Below, in pieces: positions 36,598 through 44,470 of a stretch of DNA of 64,000 nt. Position 1 is the stretch's first letter. Each line of letters starts with the position of its first letter. The translations under genes were made by a program, and so were the position numbers. Origin of the DNA: Paenibacillus phoenicis (GTDB lineage Bacteria; Bacillota; Bacilli; Paenibacillales; Paenibacillaceae); the NCBI RefSeq assembly GCF_034718895.1, contig NZ_JAYERP010000001.1, positions 2,644,501-2,708,500 of the forward strand. Reading direction: 5' to 3'. The notes under the pieces were generated by a model that searched no databases, was not told where the DNA came from, and saw only the letters and a list, made by a program, of their open reading frames with translations.

Positions 36598-36725
36598 ACC
36601 TGCTAATCGAGGTACGCGTCGAGATTTTTAAACTGCGCACTTCTCCCCTTTCTCTTCACTCCCTGATGCAAAGGGATAATGGTTAAAAAGGGGCGGAGAG
36701 AGACTATGTCCCCCTCCCCCGTAAT

Positions 36726-36760
36726 GAAAAAACCGCTGCCGGATAAACCGACAACGGTGA
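36726..36760 (-). terminator. Terminator of the small-protein operon
   Basis: CACCGTTGTCGG and CCGGCAGCGG arms followed by TTTTTT on the minus strand, 18 bases after the Arg-rich gene. The stretch 36598-36725 otherwise holds only the inverted repeat fragment at 36670-36680. Confidence 0.8.
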
Positions 36761-36778
36761 TGGTAGACTTGATCCTTA

Positions 36779-37147
36779 TTAGACTTGATCCTTATAGGCC
36801 ATCTTATGCCCATCCTCGTAGCCTTGGGCGAAGCCGCTGTTAAACCCTTCTTGATAAGCCTCGTTATAGGCCTGATCGTAAATCGTCTTGTCTTCGGGCG
36901 TTGCCTGTTCCGCTACAGGCTCCGCAACCCCTGCTGCTGGGACCGTCAGAGCGGTGCGCCGGCGTCTTAATCTCCGTCTTCTTCTGCGATGTGTACGCGG
37001 CTTGTGCACCGCCTTGCGACGCTTGCGGCGGGCAAGGATCGTCTTACTTCTCCGCCTTAGGGTCAGCTTCCGTTTTCTGCGGATCCGGACTTTTCTCGCC
37101 GTACGCGGCTTTACACGGCGGGTACGCCGGAGTTTGTTTTTTGCCAT
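36779..37147 (-). CDS. Polycationic protein with seven [YF]xx[GA] tetrads
   Basis: A 122-residue protein I do not recognise. Start ATG 37147 follows GGAGGAAGAAGAAGG; the longer frame to 37261 is antisense-like leader. Residues 1-65 are more than half Arg and Lys (one run of six Arg). After an Ala/Pro/Val linker comes a striking helix, residues 90-117, made of seven perfect four-residue units Y90, Y94, Y98, F102, F106, Y110, H114 each followed three residues later by Ala or Gly. The same unit occurs in four to six neighbouring enzymes. It ends an operon of small proteins. A scaffold role is my inference. Confidence 0.78.
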   Translation of the reverse strand: MAKNKLRRTRRVKPRTARKVRIRRKRKLTLRRRSKTILARRKRRKAVHKPRTHRRRRRRLRRRRTALTVPAAGVAEPVAEQATPEDKTIYDQAYNEAYQEGFNSGFAQGYEDGHKMAYKDQV

Positions 37148-37458
37148 CCTTCTTCTTCCTCCTGTTCTCCTCGGGTAACGTCGTATGCTGCATAACAAGC
37201 GTCCATCATCCATGGCGGCGAAGGAGTTCCATATTTGACGCGATGAAAAGTTAACCCGCAAACCGTGCGAGCCATCGCTTCTTGATATTTGGTCAATTTA
37301 TCGATATTTCCGGCAATATGCCTTGCGGCGTCCGGGGAGAGTTCGGTCACATCGGCGAGGCTGCCGAGAATCCGCGCCATCGCCTTCTGGCTTTGGCTTA
37401 TGGCATCAACTAACCGGAGTTTCGCCTCCTCCCCGGCCTGAAGGGGGAACCTCGTCAT
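37111..37458 (-). CDS. Small helical protein of unknown function (A)
   Basis: A 115-residue protein, predicted mostly helical in its first 70 residues (AKLRLVDAISQSQKAMARILGSLAD, HIAGNIDKLTKYQEAMARTV), then a short Pro/Trp/Tyr-rich part (YGTPSPPWMMDACYAAYDV) and a Glu-rich tail. QxxMAR-type stretches also occur in protein C of this operon (37837), suggesting remote kinship. No export signal. Overlaps the polycationic protein gene by 37 bases and the gene upstream by four. Confidence 0.75.
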   Translation of the reverse strand: MTRFPLQAGEEAKLRLVDAISQSQKAMARILGSLADVTELSPDAARHIAGNIDKLTKYQEAMARTVCGLTFHRVKYGTPSPPWMMDACYAAYDVTRGEQEEEEGWQKTNSGVPAV

Positions 37459-37811
37459 TTGCCTGCCTCCAGATCAAAATCACCACCGTCGAACAATCCG
37501 CCGAATCCTCCGTCCAGGCCATCGCCGCTGCCTTCTGTCACATCGGGAGGAAGCACCGTTTTCAGGTTGCTGCACAGCCCATTTTGCAGCTTGGTCAGGC
37601 CCTCAATCACCTCCACGAGTTGATCGTGAACCTCCAGCGGGTCGGACAGCTGCTTTTCGTGATCCTCGAAACTGCTCTCCAGCACATGATTCAATATCCA
37701 GTTGCGCACCTTCTCGGACTCGACCGCCTTGGCCTCCAGTATCATCGCGACATTCCACTGGATTTTCGCGGCCGCATCCAGCATGTTCAGATAAGCCTGT
37801 TCCCTGCTCAT
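37455..37811 (-). CDS. Small helical protein of unknown function (B)
   Basis: A 118-residue acidic protein: helices EQAYLNMLDAAAKIQWNVAM and EVHDQLVEVIEGLTKLQNGL, then a Gly/Asp/Phe-rich C-terminal tail (GDGLDGGFGGLFDGGDFD). The acidic tail could pair with the Arg-rich neighbours. No known domain is evident to me. Four-base overlap with the next gene and 25 bases after protein C. Confidence 0.75.
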   Translation of the reverse strand: MSREQAYLNMLDAAAKIQWNVAMILEAKAVESEKVRNWILNHVLESSFEDHEKQLSDPLEVHDQLVEVIEGLTKLQNGLCSNLKTVLPPDVTEGSGDGLDGGFGGLFDGGDFDLEAGK

Positions 37812-37836
37812 GGCATCATACCCCGCTTCATTAACC

Positions 37837-38124
37837 TCACTCTTCTTCTTGGACCTTTAATTGCTTCATCACATGGCTCAAATTCTCGGCCATCGCTTCC
37901 TGTAAATCGGCAATGGCATTTAAGTAGGAGATCACGCTTTTGTTGATCCGACCCGAATTCTCCAATATGCCGGGCGTCCCATCGAACGCTGGCTCGGCGT
38001 CGGGAATCGCATGCACGATCTGCGCCATGCGTACAGCAACTTGTCGTTCCGCATCGATCACCCGCGCCATCTGCTGGTGAGAGTGGGCCATGTGCACGAT
38101 GATCTCAGAAATTTTTTGCTCCAC
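37837..38124 (-). CDS. Small helical protein of unknown function (C)
   Basis: A 95-residue, nearly all-helical protein: ISEIIVHMAHSHQQMARVID, ERQVAVRMAQIVHAIPD, and ISYLNAIADLQEAMAENLSHVMKQL. It looks like a small helical bundle or coiled coil. GAGGAGGAGTC precedes the start. It is the first gene of the 38124-36779 operon, directly behind a well-matched sigma-K-like promoter, so a late sporulation role is likely. Confidence 0.75.
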   Translation of the reverse strand: MEQKISEIIVHMAHSHQQMARVIDAERQVAVRMAQIVHAIPDAEPAFDGTPGILENSGRINKSVISYLNAIADLQEAMAENLSHVMKQLKVQEEE

Positions 38125-38208
38125 TCTGACTCCTCCTCAACTTAGGCCGGCCTTTACGCCGCGCTCTGATTAGCGGACTTCGGACACCAGCCCCAGGATG
38201 CCCTCCAA

Positions 38209-38236
38209 TAACATATGCCGGTACGAATAAGCGCGT
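38209..38236 (-). promoter_or_regulatory. Sigma-K-like promoter of the small-protein operon
   Basis: AC (38235-38236), 17 bases, then CATATGTTA (38209-38217), a full match to AC-N17-CATAnnnTA on the minus strand, 85 bases before the first gene. Confidence 0.55.
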
Positions 38237-38261
38237 TCCTGTAGAGCCGGCTCGTTTCAGC

Positions 38262-39587
38262 CTATAAATCCTCACTCACGATGCGTTGCGGAGGCAGAAT
38301 CGGCAGCCCCTCGGGATAGGCGGCCACTACGTTTTCCGGTACGGTTACCGAAGGCGTAAGCCCCCATGCGCTGAGCGTGTATTCCGAGATGATCTCCCGC
38401 CGTTGCCCCCGATCAATTTGATACCACCGTCCACTGCTGGCGACTACGATGCCGTCCGTTAAGCCCGCTTCGGTCGGCATTCCGCTGCTTAAACCAGCCA
38501 GCTGCCCCGCTGAACGGGCCGGGCCGACGGGCAGTTGGACCAGATCCAGCACAGACAGCCGCAGCGGCACCGGCATCGTGTCAGCCGCCGCCGGATGCAC
38601 AGGATGGCGAACACCATGCTCCAGCCAGTGTACGCCTCCCTTTACATCCCGAACCCGCACGTGAGTCGGGAAGAAATCGGCCGCCCTTAGCGTCCGTTCC
38701 TCGCGCCAATCGGTCATCCTCGCATAGAGGGCGTGCAAATCTCCCCATTTTTCACGAAAGAAATGGTGGTTGCGGGTATTCACTTCCTGAAACTGCTGAT
38801 TGCCTAATCCTTTCATCGTCATGCTTCCGTAATGATGGACGAAGGTGTCCTCAGCGATCACCAGCTTCTTTCCTTGCAGGCGCAATCGGGCGACCCAATC
38901 CTCGTCCTCGAAATTGCCGATCTCATATCCTTCGTCGAAATAACCAACTTGCTCCAGCGTCGCTCGCGGAAAGGCTACGCAGAACCCTACCAGCCGATCG
39001 GTCATGCGCCACTTCATCGGATCCGAACGGTTGTACAAAGCAGCAAAAGCCGGCATATCCGCCACGTCCTCATAGGGAACGTCAATTTGCTGCTCGCCGC
39101 TGATGTAATTCGTTACCGGCCCAACTGCGGCTGCTTGAGGAAACTGACGAAGGCATGCCAGCAGTTGATCCAGCCAGCGCTCCGTCACCAGTACATCGTT
39201 GTTCAGAAGCACAATTGTATTCCCCTTGGCCATCATCAGCCCGGTATTTACGGCGCGGGCGAACCCCAGGTTCTGCGGATACACCGCCAGCCGCACCCGA
39301 CCCGGCCGCCGCCGAACCGCTGTCGCCGTTCCATCGGTCGATCCGTTGTCAACGATAATGACCTCATACGGTGTAGACGTATATCGATCGATATGATCCA
39401 AGCACTGCAGCAGCAGGTCTCTGCGATCATAGGTCGGTATGATGATACTCGTGATTTCCTGGCGGTCAGCAAATGCTCGGTAGCCTTCTTGAACTCCGTA
39501 AGCATAGCCGGCAACGTATCCTTGATCGTAGGTTTTTGAACCGAGTCTAGCTTGCATCTTGGTTTTTCCGTCAAACTCCATTTGCAC
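38262..39587 (-). CDS. Glycosyltransferase family 2 with [YF]xx[GA] leader
   Basis: A 441-residue protein. The leader has Y20-G23, Y24-G27, Y28-G31, V32-G35 and Y36. The GT-A domain (about 45-275) shows SIIIPTYDRRDLLLQCL, VIIVDNGSTDGT, VLLNNDVLVTERWL and FEDEDWVARLRLQGKK. A C-terminal part (about 300-441) resembles the short sugar-binding or KOW-like repeats with WLEHGVRHPVHP and RWYQIDRGQRREI; its role is unknown. GTG 39587 is used, with GGGGAGG upstream, overlapping the GT-D gene by 17 bases. Core is paralogous to 41712-42455. Confidence 0.88.
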   Translation of the reverse strand: MQMEFDGKTKMQARLGSKTYDQGYVAGYAYGVQEGYRAFADRQEITSIIIPTYDRRDLLLQCLDHIDRYTSTPYEVIIVDNGSTDGTATAVRRRPGRVRLAVYPQNLGFARAVNTGLMMAKGNTIVLLNNDVLVTERWLDQLLACLRQFPQAAAVGPVTNYISGEQQIDVPYEDVADMPAFAALYNRSDPMKWRMTDRLVGFCVAFPRATLEQVGYFDEGYEIGNFEDEDWVARLRLQGKKLVIAEDTFVHHYGSMTMKGLGNQQFQEVNTRNHHFFREKWGDLHALYARMTDWREERTLRAADFFPTHVRVRDVKGGVHWLEHGVRHPVHPAAADTMPVPLRLSVLDLVQLPVGPARSAGQLAGLSSGMPTEAGLTDGIVVASSGRWYQIDRGQRREIISEYTLSAWGLTPSVTVPENVVAAYPEGLPILPPQRIVSEDL

Positions 39588-40911
39588 CGATGTGCACCTC
39601 CCCGAGCTGCGGCCATGCCGCCTCGCCTTTTATCAGTTTGTCGGCTAAATGTCCCATATCCAGCGCCACTTTGCCCAGCTCTCCGGAGAGCCGTGTGCAG
39701 ATCATCACGGCAGCCACTCCGGCCGCAACCAAAGCCAAATCAAAGTCCGGAAATTCCCGGAGGCGCATCGCGACTCTCGGCACATCGGCTACACCCTGCA
39801 CCGGAGCAAGCCAACCAACAACCTGCACGCTGCGCTGCCCAAGAAATCCCGCCAACACTTCCGCCTGATTCCCGATCAGCAAGACGCGCCGGCCATGCAG
39901 CAGTCTCGTTAAATAACCTCCGGCATTTAATTCATAATTCACGGTTGAAGTGGTCAAGCGTAAACCGCGGTAATCGATTCCATAGTGGCGCAGCACCGGG
40001 AACAACAGCCCTTGATAGGAAGGATGCCGGGATTCCGGAACCCCGATAATATCCGCAGCCCTTATCGCGGCTGCCAACGCTTCGCGCGCTGCTGGATCGG
40101 GCAAATGCACGCCTGCATAGGGCAAAAAAGCCCCCCGGCGGAGCGCTTCCTCGGTGGAAATTACCGTATCGTGCGCCAAGGTGAGCAGTTCTCCGTCGCC
40201 GAGACGGACAATCGACAGCGGCCGGCCTTCCCGCAGCGCCCCCTCCGCAGCGGCGAACACCTCTGCTGGCGTAAGCAGCGGATAAAGCTGCCCGGCGACG
40301 GTCGGGAAACCCGCGGCAATGACGTCGTCCACCCAGATTTCGGGCAGCAGCATATAGCGGGGAATTAAGCGGCCCAGCTTGGCTTCCCCGCCTTCAAACA
40401 AACCTTCGCGGTAGCCGGCCTCGAAGGCGGCGGCGCGAACCCGCTCCGCTTCCGCCGCAGACCAGGCGGCTCCGGAAGCGCCCAGCGAGGCCGGCCCGGG
40501 TGCGGGCAATAGCGGCGGCGGAATTGCGGCCGGGCCAGGCGAAAGGGCCTTAGCGGCCCGGTCTTGGCGACCCCCCGGGCCGCTAATGCGGCTTGCAGCG
40601 CCGGCACTGCCCGCGCCGTCGGTACCGGCCATGGCGCCGGTACCGATCACACCGCCGGCATAGCCCGCCGCCTGCCGGTACCGCCGCCAAGCCGCCGCGC
40701 GAGCTCCGCGACGCCCGAGGCGCCCGCTGCGGCGCCGGCGGCTGCCGTGACGCCGGCGCAACGCGGCCTTGCCGGCGACGGTCCGGTTAGCGCGGCCGTT
40801 CTTCCACCGGCCGGCAGACCGGCGGACCGTTGCGGCCGCAGCTGCGCTGCCGGTGCCCCGCCGGCCGAGAGTTTTGCGGCTAGTGCCCGCCGCATTGTCG
40901 CGTGTAGCCAT
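39571..40911 (-). CDS. GT-D fold glycosyltransferase with Arg/Ala-rich head
   Basis: A 446-residue protein in three parts. Residues 1-85 are Arg/Gly/Ala-rich and strongly basic; 86-150 are Ala/Gly/Pro low complexity, which makes the DNA here extremely GC-rich. Then tetrads F163-G166, Y167-G170, L171-G174. The C-terminal domain (about 210-440) carries LSIVRLGDGELL (DGE at 239-241) and IIGVPESRHPSYQGL, the hallmarks of the GT-D (DUF1792/DGT1) fold, which uses a DGE motif for metal and nucleotide. Sugar unknown. Part of a minus-strand operon. Confidence 0.82.
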   Translation of the reverse strand: MATRDNAAGTSRKTLGRRGTGSAAAAATVRRSAGRWKNGRANRTVAGKAALRRRHGSRRRRSGRLGRRGARAAAWRRYRQAAGYAGGVIGTGAMAGTDGAGSAGAASRISGPGGRQDRAAKALSPGPAAIPPPLLPAPGPASLGASGAAWSAAEAERVRAAAFEAGYREGLFEGGEAKLGRLIPRYMLLPEIWVDDVIAAGFPTVAGQLYPLLTPAEVFAAAEGALREGRPLSIVRLGDGELLTLAHDTVISTEEALRRGAFLPYAGVHLPDPAAREALAAAIRAADIIGVPESRHPSYQGLLFPVLRHYGIDYRGLRLTTSTVNYELNAGGYLTRLLHGRRVLLIGNQAEVLAGFLGQRSVQVVGWLAPVQGVADVPRVAMRLREFPDFDLALVAAGVAAVMICTRLSGELGKVALDMGHLADKLIKGEAAWPQLGEVHIGANGV

Positions 40912-40941
40912 CCCGTGCCTCCTTTCCGGCTTCCCTATCGC

Positions 40942-41673
40942 TTAGGGAAGTACGCCTTTCATATGAATTGCGGCTTCCTGCAGCGATTCAAACGTGCCGG
41001 CGTCTCCCCACCACAATTGGAGCACGTCGAACTCGAGCTTTCCGTCCCGCGCGTAGCGGTTGTTCACGTCCGTAATCTCCAGCTCGCCGCGGGCAGAACG
41101 TTCGATGCTGCGGATAATGCCAAATACGCTGTCATCGTACATGTAAATACCGGTAACCGAATATTTCGACTTCGGCTTCTTAGGCTTTTCTTCGATATAG
41201 GCAATATGTTCCGGGGCGTCTTCAGCAAACACCGGCACGCCGTAACGCCGAGGATCATCCACCGGCTTCAGCATCACCCGTGCGCTGCCCAGCGGCTGCT
41301 GCTTAAATCGCTCCACGTATGGCGTTAAATCGTCCAAGAACAGGTTGTCACCCAACAGCACAACGAATTTGCTGCCGCGCGGGATAAACCCTTCAGCCAG
41401 CTCCAGAGCTTCAGCAATTCCGCCGGCCGATTCCTGGATGCGATACGTCAGGTTGACTCCAAAGTTCTCCCCGCTGCCAAGGAAGTCAGCGTACAGCCCT
41501 GCGGATTGTTTGCCGATCACAATGAGGATGTCGGTGATTCCAGCTTGACGCAGCCGTTCTATGCCGTAACAGACCATCGGATAATTCCCGACCGGAAGCA
41601 GATGCTTGTTGATCAATCGGGTCAGCGGGTATAGACGCGTGCCGGTGCCCCCCGCCAAAATCACACCTTTCAT
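40942..41673 (-). CDS. Sugar-1-phosphate nucleotidylyltransferase (RmlA-like)
   Basis: Activates a hexose 1-phosphate with dTTP or another NTP. The 243-residue protein has the signature GVILAGGTGTRLYPLT with the catalytic Arg, NKHLLPVGNYPMVCYGIE, LLGDNLFLDD (metal Asp) and YIEEKPKKPKSKYSVTGIYMYD. It is shorter than RmlA (about 290) because the C-terminal oligomerisation part is reduced, as in SpsI-like proteins of the Bacillus spore polysaccharide operon. No RmlB or RmlC homolog is clear in the window, so the product sugar remains open. Confidence 0.88.
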   Translation of the reverse strand: MKGVILAGGTGTRLYPLTRLINKHLLPVGNYPMVCYGIERLRQAGITDILIVIGKQSAGLYADFLGSGENFGVNLTYRIQESAGGIAEALELAEGFIPRGSKFVVLLGDNLFLDDLTPYVERFKQQPLGSARVMLKPVDDPRRYGVPVFAEDAPEHIAYIEEKPKKPKSKYSVTGIYMYDDSVFGIIRSIERSARGELEITDVNNRYARDGKLEFDVLQLWWGDAGTFESLQEAAIHMKGVLP

Positions 41674-41711
41674 GAACGCTCCTCCCTTACCTTAAAAATT
41701 TGGGGCTCCCA

Positions 41712-42455
41712 TTAAATAAATTGCCAAGGATCTACGCCCCATTTTTCGATAAACCGCATACGGTTCCGTTCTATAAGCTCGTTCCACCCTTCCGGATGGC
41801 GGGTTTTAAAGCTGGCGCTGCCTTCATGGTACACCAGCGTATCGCCGCAAATGAGCAGACGGTAACCTAGCTGCCGAGCGCGGTAGCAGTAGTCGTCATC
41901 TTCATAATGGCCGGGCGAAAACCGTTCATCGAATCCTCCTGCCCGCTCCAGTACCTCCCGCTTAAAGAGCAGGCACATGCCGATCAGCCGCTGGACTTCC
42001 TGCCATTTCGCCGGATCCGAATGGTTATGGCGCTCGGCGATTTGGGCGAAATCCTCACCTTCCGCCCAGTTGATCGCCACCTGCTGCCGTCCGCTGGCAT
42101 AATTGGTCACCGGGCCGACGAGGCCGACATCAGCGGCGCTGTGCAGCGCCAGCAGCAGATTCGAGAGCCATCGCGGGGAGACGAGGACATCATTATTAAG
42201 AACGAGGAGGTGATCGCCCGAAGCGACGGACAATCCTCGGTTCACGGCGACCGGAAATCCTTCATTGCGCGGCAGCGCCACCAGGATCAGGCGCTCGCTC
42301 AGACAGAACGATGCCGTGTCGTCCTCGGAGCCGTTGTCCACCACAATGATCTCATAGGGAGTCTCCGTATACTGGCGGATCGCCGCCACGCAAGGGGCAA
42401 GCAAGTGCAGCCCGTTATAGGTCGGAATGATGATACTCGTTACTCCAGCCGTCAT
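41712..42455 (-). CDS. Glycosyltransferase family 2
   Basis: A 247-residue GT-A enzyme: TSIIIPTYNGLHLLAPCV, IIVVDNGSEDDT, LLVLNNDVLVSPRWL, GPVTNYASGRQQVAI, and HYEDDDYCYRARQLGYRL. GPVTNY-SG-QQ and the NNDVLV block are also in 38262-39587, so these two cores are duplicates; this copy lacks the tetrad leader. Four-base overlap with the gene upstream (42452). Confidence 0.9.
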   Translation of the reverse strand: MTAGVTSIIIPTYNGLHLLAPCVAAIRQYTETPYEIIVVDNGSEDDTASFCLSERLILVALPRNEGFPVAVNRGLSVASGDHLLVLNNDVLVSPRWLSNLLLALHSAADVGLVGPVTNYASGRQQVAINWAEGEDFAQIAERHNHSDPAKWQEVQRLIGMCLLFKREVLERAGGFDERFSPGHYEDDDYCYRARQLGYRLLICGDTLVYHEGSASFKTRHPEGWNELIERNRMRFIEKWGVDPWQFI

Positions 42456-43588
42456 CGGGCATTCCTCACTTTCGCCAATTCGCTCCGGCCCAGTGTGGAA
42501 AATCGCAACCGGACACCTTCCGTTTTCATAACCTCGCCAAGCGCCTCGAGATGGTCGCCAACGATCATCTGCGCGACCGCATTGCCTGCCCCGCTGTTGC
42601 TGGTGCGGAGACGGTTCTTGCGGATAACGTCCACGGAAATCGGCGCTACTGCCTTCAGTCCACGAACCAACGCCAGCGCCTGGGCTTTCGGAGGAACGAC
42701 CAGCGCAGTGATGCCCACCGTCCGCACAGCGCGGCGGGACAAAGCGTTTGGCACCGCAGTTAACGAGTTCGCCTTCAACTCCGGATGTCCCAGCGCCAGA
42801 TTCAGGAATGCCTTGCAGCGCGTCACCTCATCCTGCTGGGAGAACGGCGGCAGATGCGGCGTCAAATCGTTGAGAGCCAAATCCTCCCCCCGGTCGATCG
42901 CGATCAAAAAAGCAGCCAGATCCTCTGCGGCAACACACATATCCCCGTCCGTGAACAGCAAAATATCTCCGGTGGCTACCGCTGCCCCAATCGCCCGTCC
43001 TACGTCATGCCCTAACCGTTCGGGGAAGCTCAGCCGCGTGATACGCGGATCCCGATCCACGACGGCAAAGCTTGCGTCATTACAACCATTCAGGACGACA
43101 ATGATCTCATGCAGAGGCAACTTGCGGAGCTCCGCCAAAACCGCCGGCAACGTCTTCTCCTCATTACTCGCCGTCACGATGGCCGAGGCACGGCCCTTCA
43201 GCGGCAGCGGAATCCACGGCTTACTAAGCCCGGCCGCATGGGCATAACCACGGCGATACGCCAAGGAGGCCGTCAGCAAAGCCGTGAAAGGCAGTTGGTC
43301 CACCCGCTCCGCCTGCGCCCACGCTTGAAAACAATCCTGCATATGAGGCGAACCCTTCTCCGCCCCATCCTGTGCTGCCACCGCACGGACTCCTGCGGCC
43401 CAAGCTTTGGCTTTGAGGCGTTGGAGCGGGGCGCTGGCATATCTTTTCCCCGTCGACGGACGGGCCAAACGGCGGCCTTTGCGGATGAAGCCGCTCGTTC
43501 TCCGGCTTGCTGCTCCGCGCAAGCGGGTCAGCGATCCGCTTCTTCGTTTCCGACGATGTTTCATCGTTTGCCTAGTTACCATGACCAT
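42452..43588 (-). CDS. Glycosyltransferase family 2 with basic head
   Basis: About 378 residues. The first 65 are basic (KHRRKRRSG, FIRKGRRLARP, QRLKAKAW). A short YRRGYAHA (Y111-G114, Y115-A118) may be a weak form of the tetrad motif. The GT-A domain starts at about 130: ASAIVTASNEEKTLPAVLAEL, IIVVLNGCND, LGHDVGRAIGAAVATGDILLFTDGDM. It is paralogous to 43596-44426, sharing LGHDVGR and the TAVPNALSRRAV/TAVPHAMNRTAV block. I start at ATG 43588 after GAGGTGA; TTG 43591 is equally possible. Confidence 0.85.
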   Translation of the reverse strand: MVMVTRQTMKHRRKRRSGSLTRLRGAASRRTSGFIRKGRRLARPSTGKRYASAPLQRLKAKAWAAGVRAVAAQDGAEKGSPHMQDCFQAWAQAERVDQLPFTALLTASLAYRRGYAHAAGLSKPWIPLPLKGRASAIVTASNEEKTLPAVLAELRKLPLHEIIVVLNGCNDASFAVVDRDPRITRLSFPERLGHDVGRAIGAAVATGDILLFTDGDMCVAAEDLAAFLIAIDRGEDLALNDLTPHLPPFSQQDEVTRCKAFLNLALGHPELKANSLTAVPNALSRRAVRTVGITALVVPPKAQALALVRGLKAVAPISVDVIRKNRLRTSNSGAGNAVAQMIVGDHLEALGEVMKTEGVRLRFSTLGRSELAKVRNAR

Positions 43589-43595
43589 CAATGGT

Positions 43596-44426
43596 TCACC
43601 TCACCTTACCGCGCTGCCGGCCCAGATCGCTGTATCCGCCGCGCGGTCCCAGCTGGCGGAGCAGCCAATGGATGGCCTCCAGATGATCCCCTGCCACCAA
43701 TGCGGTCAGCGGATCGACGCGACTTCCCTTGTTCCATATTCGTCCCCGGGCAGGATTCAGCTTGCCGACGGGAACGGTATGCACCGGCTGGACGTTTAAC
43801 CCCAGCCGGATCGCTCTAGCTAAGGCGAGCGGCGGAACCTCCAGCGTATCCAAGCCGACGGTGTCCACCGCTGTTCGGTTCATCGCATGCGGGACCGCCG
43901 TTAAGGAAGCTCCACGCAGGTCAGGGCGCTGCAGCACACCGTTCAGGACGTGTTTGGCCAGAATGACCGGATGAGCCACCTTCCCTCGCGCCGGGCCGGA
44001 GTAGCCGTTCAGCGCCACGTCGACACCCATAAGCACCGCGGTGACAAAAGGCCGCAGCTCCCGAGCCGGAATCACCATATCGGCGTCGATGAACAGCAGC
44101 GCTTGACCGCGGGCCGCCTCCGCCCCAACGCGCCGGCCCACATCATGTCCCAGCGGCTCCGGTACGTGGATGACGCGAGCGCCGCAGGCTTCAGCCAGGT
44201 CGGCGGTCCCGTCGGTTGAGCCGTTAACAACGACGATCGTTTCGCTGCGCGGATGCACCCGGCTGGCTTCGCGCAGAACGCTGGCGATCGTCGCCCTTTC
44301 ATTCATCGCCGGAATGATGATGGATACGATGGGATCGGGATGATTGACCAAACGCGGCAGCACTTTTTTGCGCTGAATCGGTTTGCGGTTCAGTCGGATG
44401 CGCGGCGGCTTGCGTTTTTTGACCAC
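43596..44426 (-). CDS. Glycosyltransferase family 2 with short basic head
   Basis: GTG 44426 with GGAGG eight bases upstream gives 276 residues; a longer frame to 44534 would run through the promoter. Residues 1-27 are Lys/Arg/Pro-rich (KKRKPPRIRLNRKPIQRKK). Then VSIIIPAMNERATIASVL, TIVVVNGSTDGT, PLGHDVGRRVGAEAARGQALLFIDADM and GASLTAVPHAMNR. First gene of an operon continuing through 42452, 41712, 40942, 39571 and 38262. Confidence 0.87.
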   Translation of the reverse strand: MVKKRKPPRIRLNRKPIQRKKVLPRLVNHPDPIVSIIIPAMNERATIASVLREASRVHPRSETIVVVNGSTDGTADLAEACGARVIHVPEPLGHDVGRRVGAEAARGQALLFIDADMVIPARELRPFVTAVLMGVDVALNGYSGPARGKVAHPVILAKHVLNGVLQRPDLRGASLTAVPHAMNRTAVDTVGLDTLEVPPLALARAIRLGLNVQPVHTVPVGKLNPARGRIWNKGSRVDPLTALVAGDHLEAIHWLLRQLGPRGGYSDLGRQRGKVR

Positions 44427-44470
44427 ATCAATTTCCTCCCAAAAACATAATAATACCGGAGCATATACCT

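Noticed and set aside
40564..41328. 254-codon plus-strand frame opposite the GT-D and nucleotidyltransferase genes
   Set aside because: A product of very high GC; crosses two real genes in antisense.
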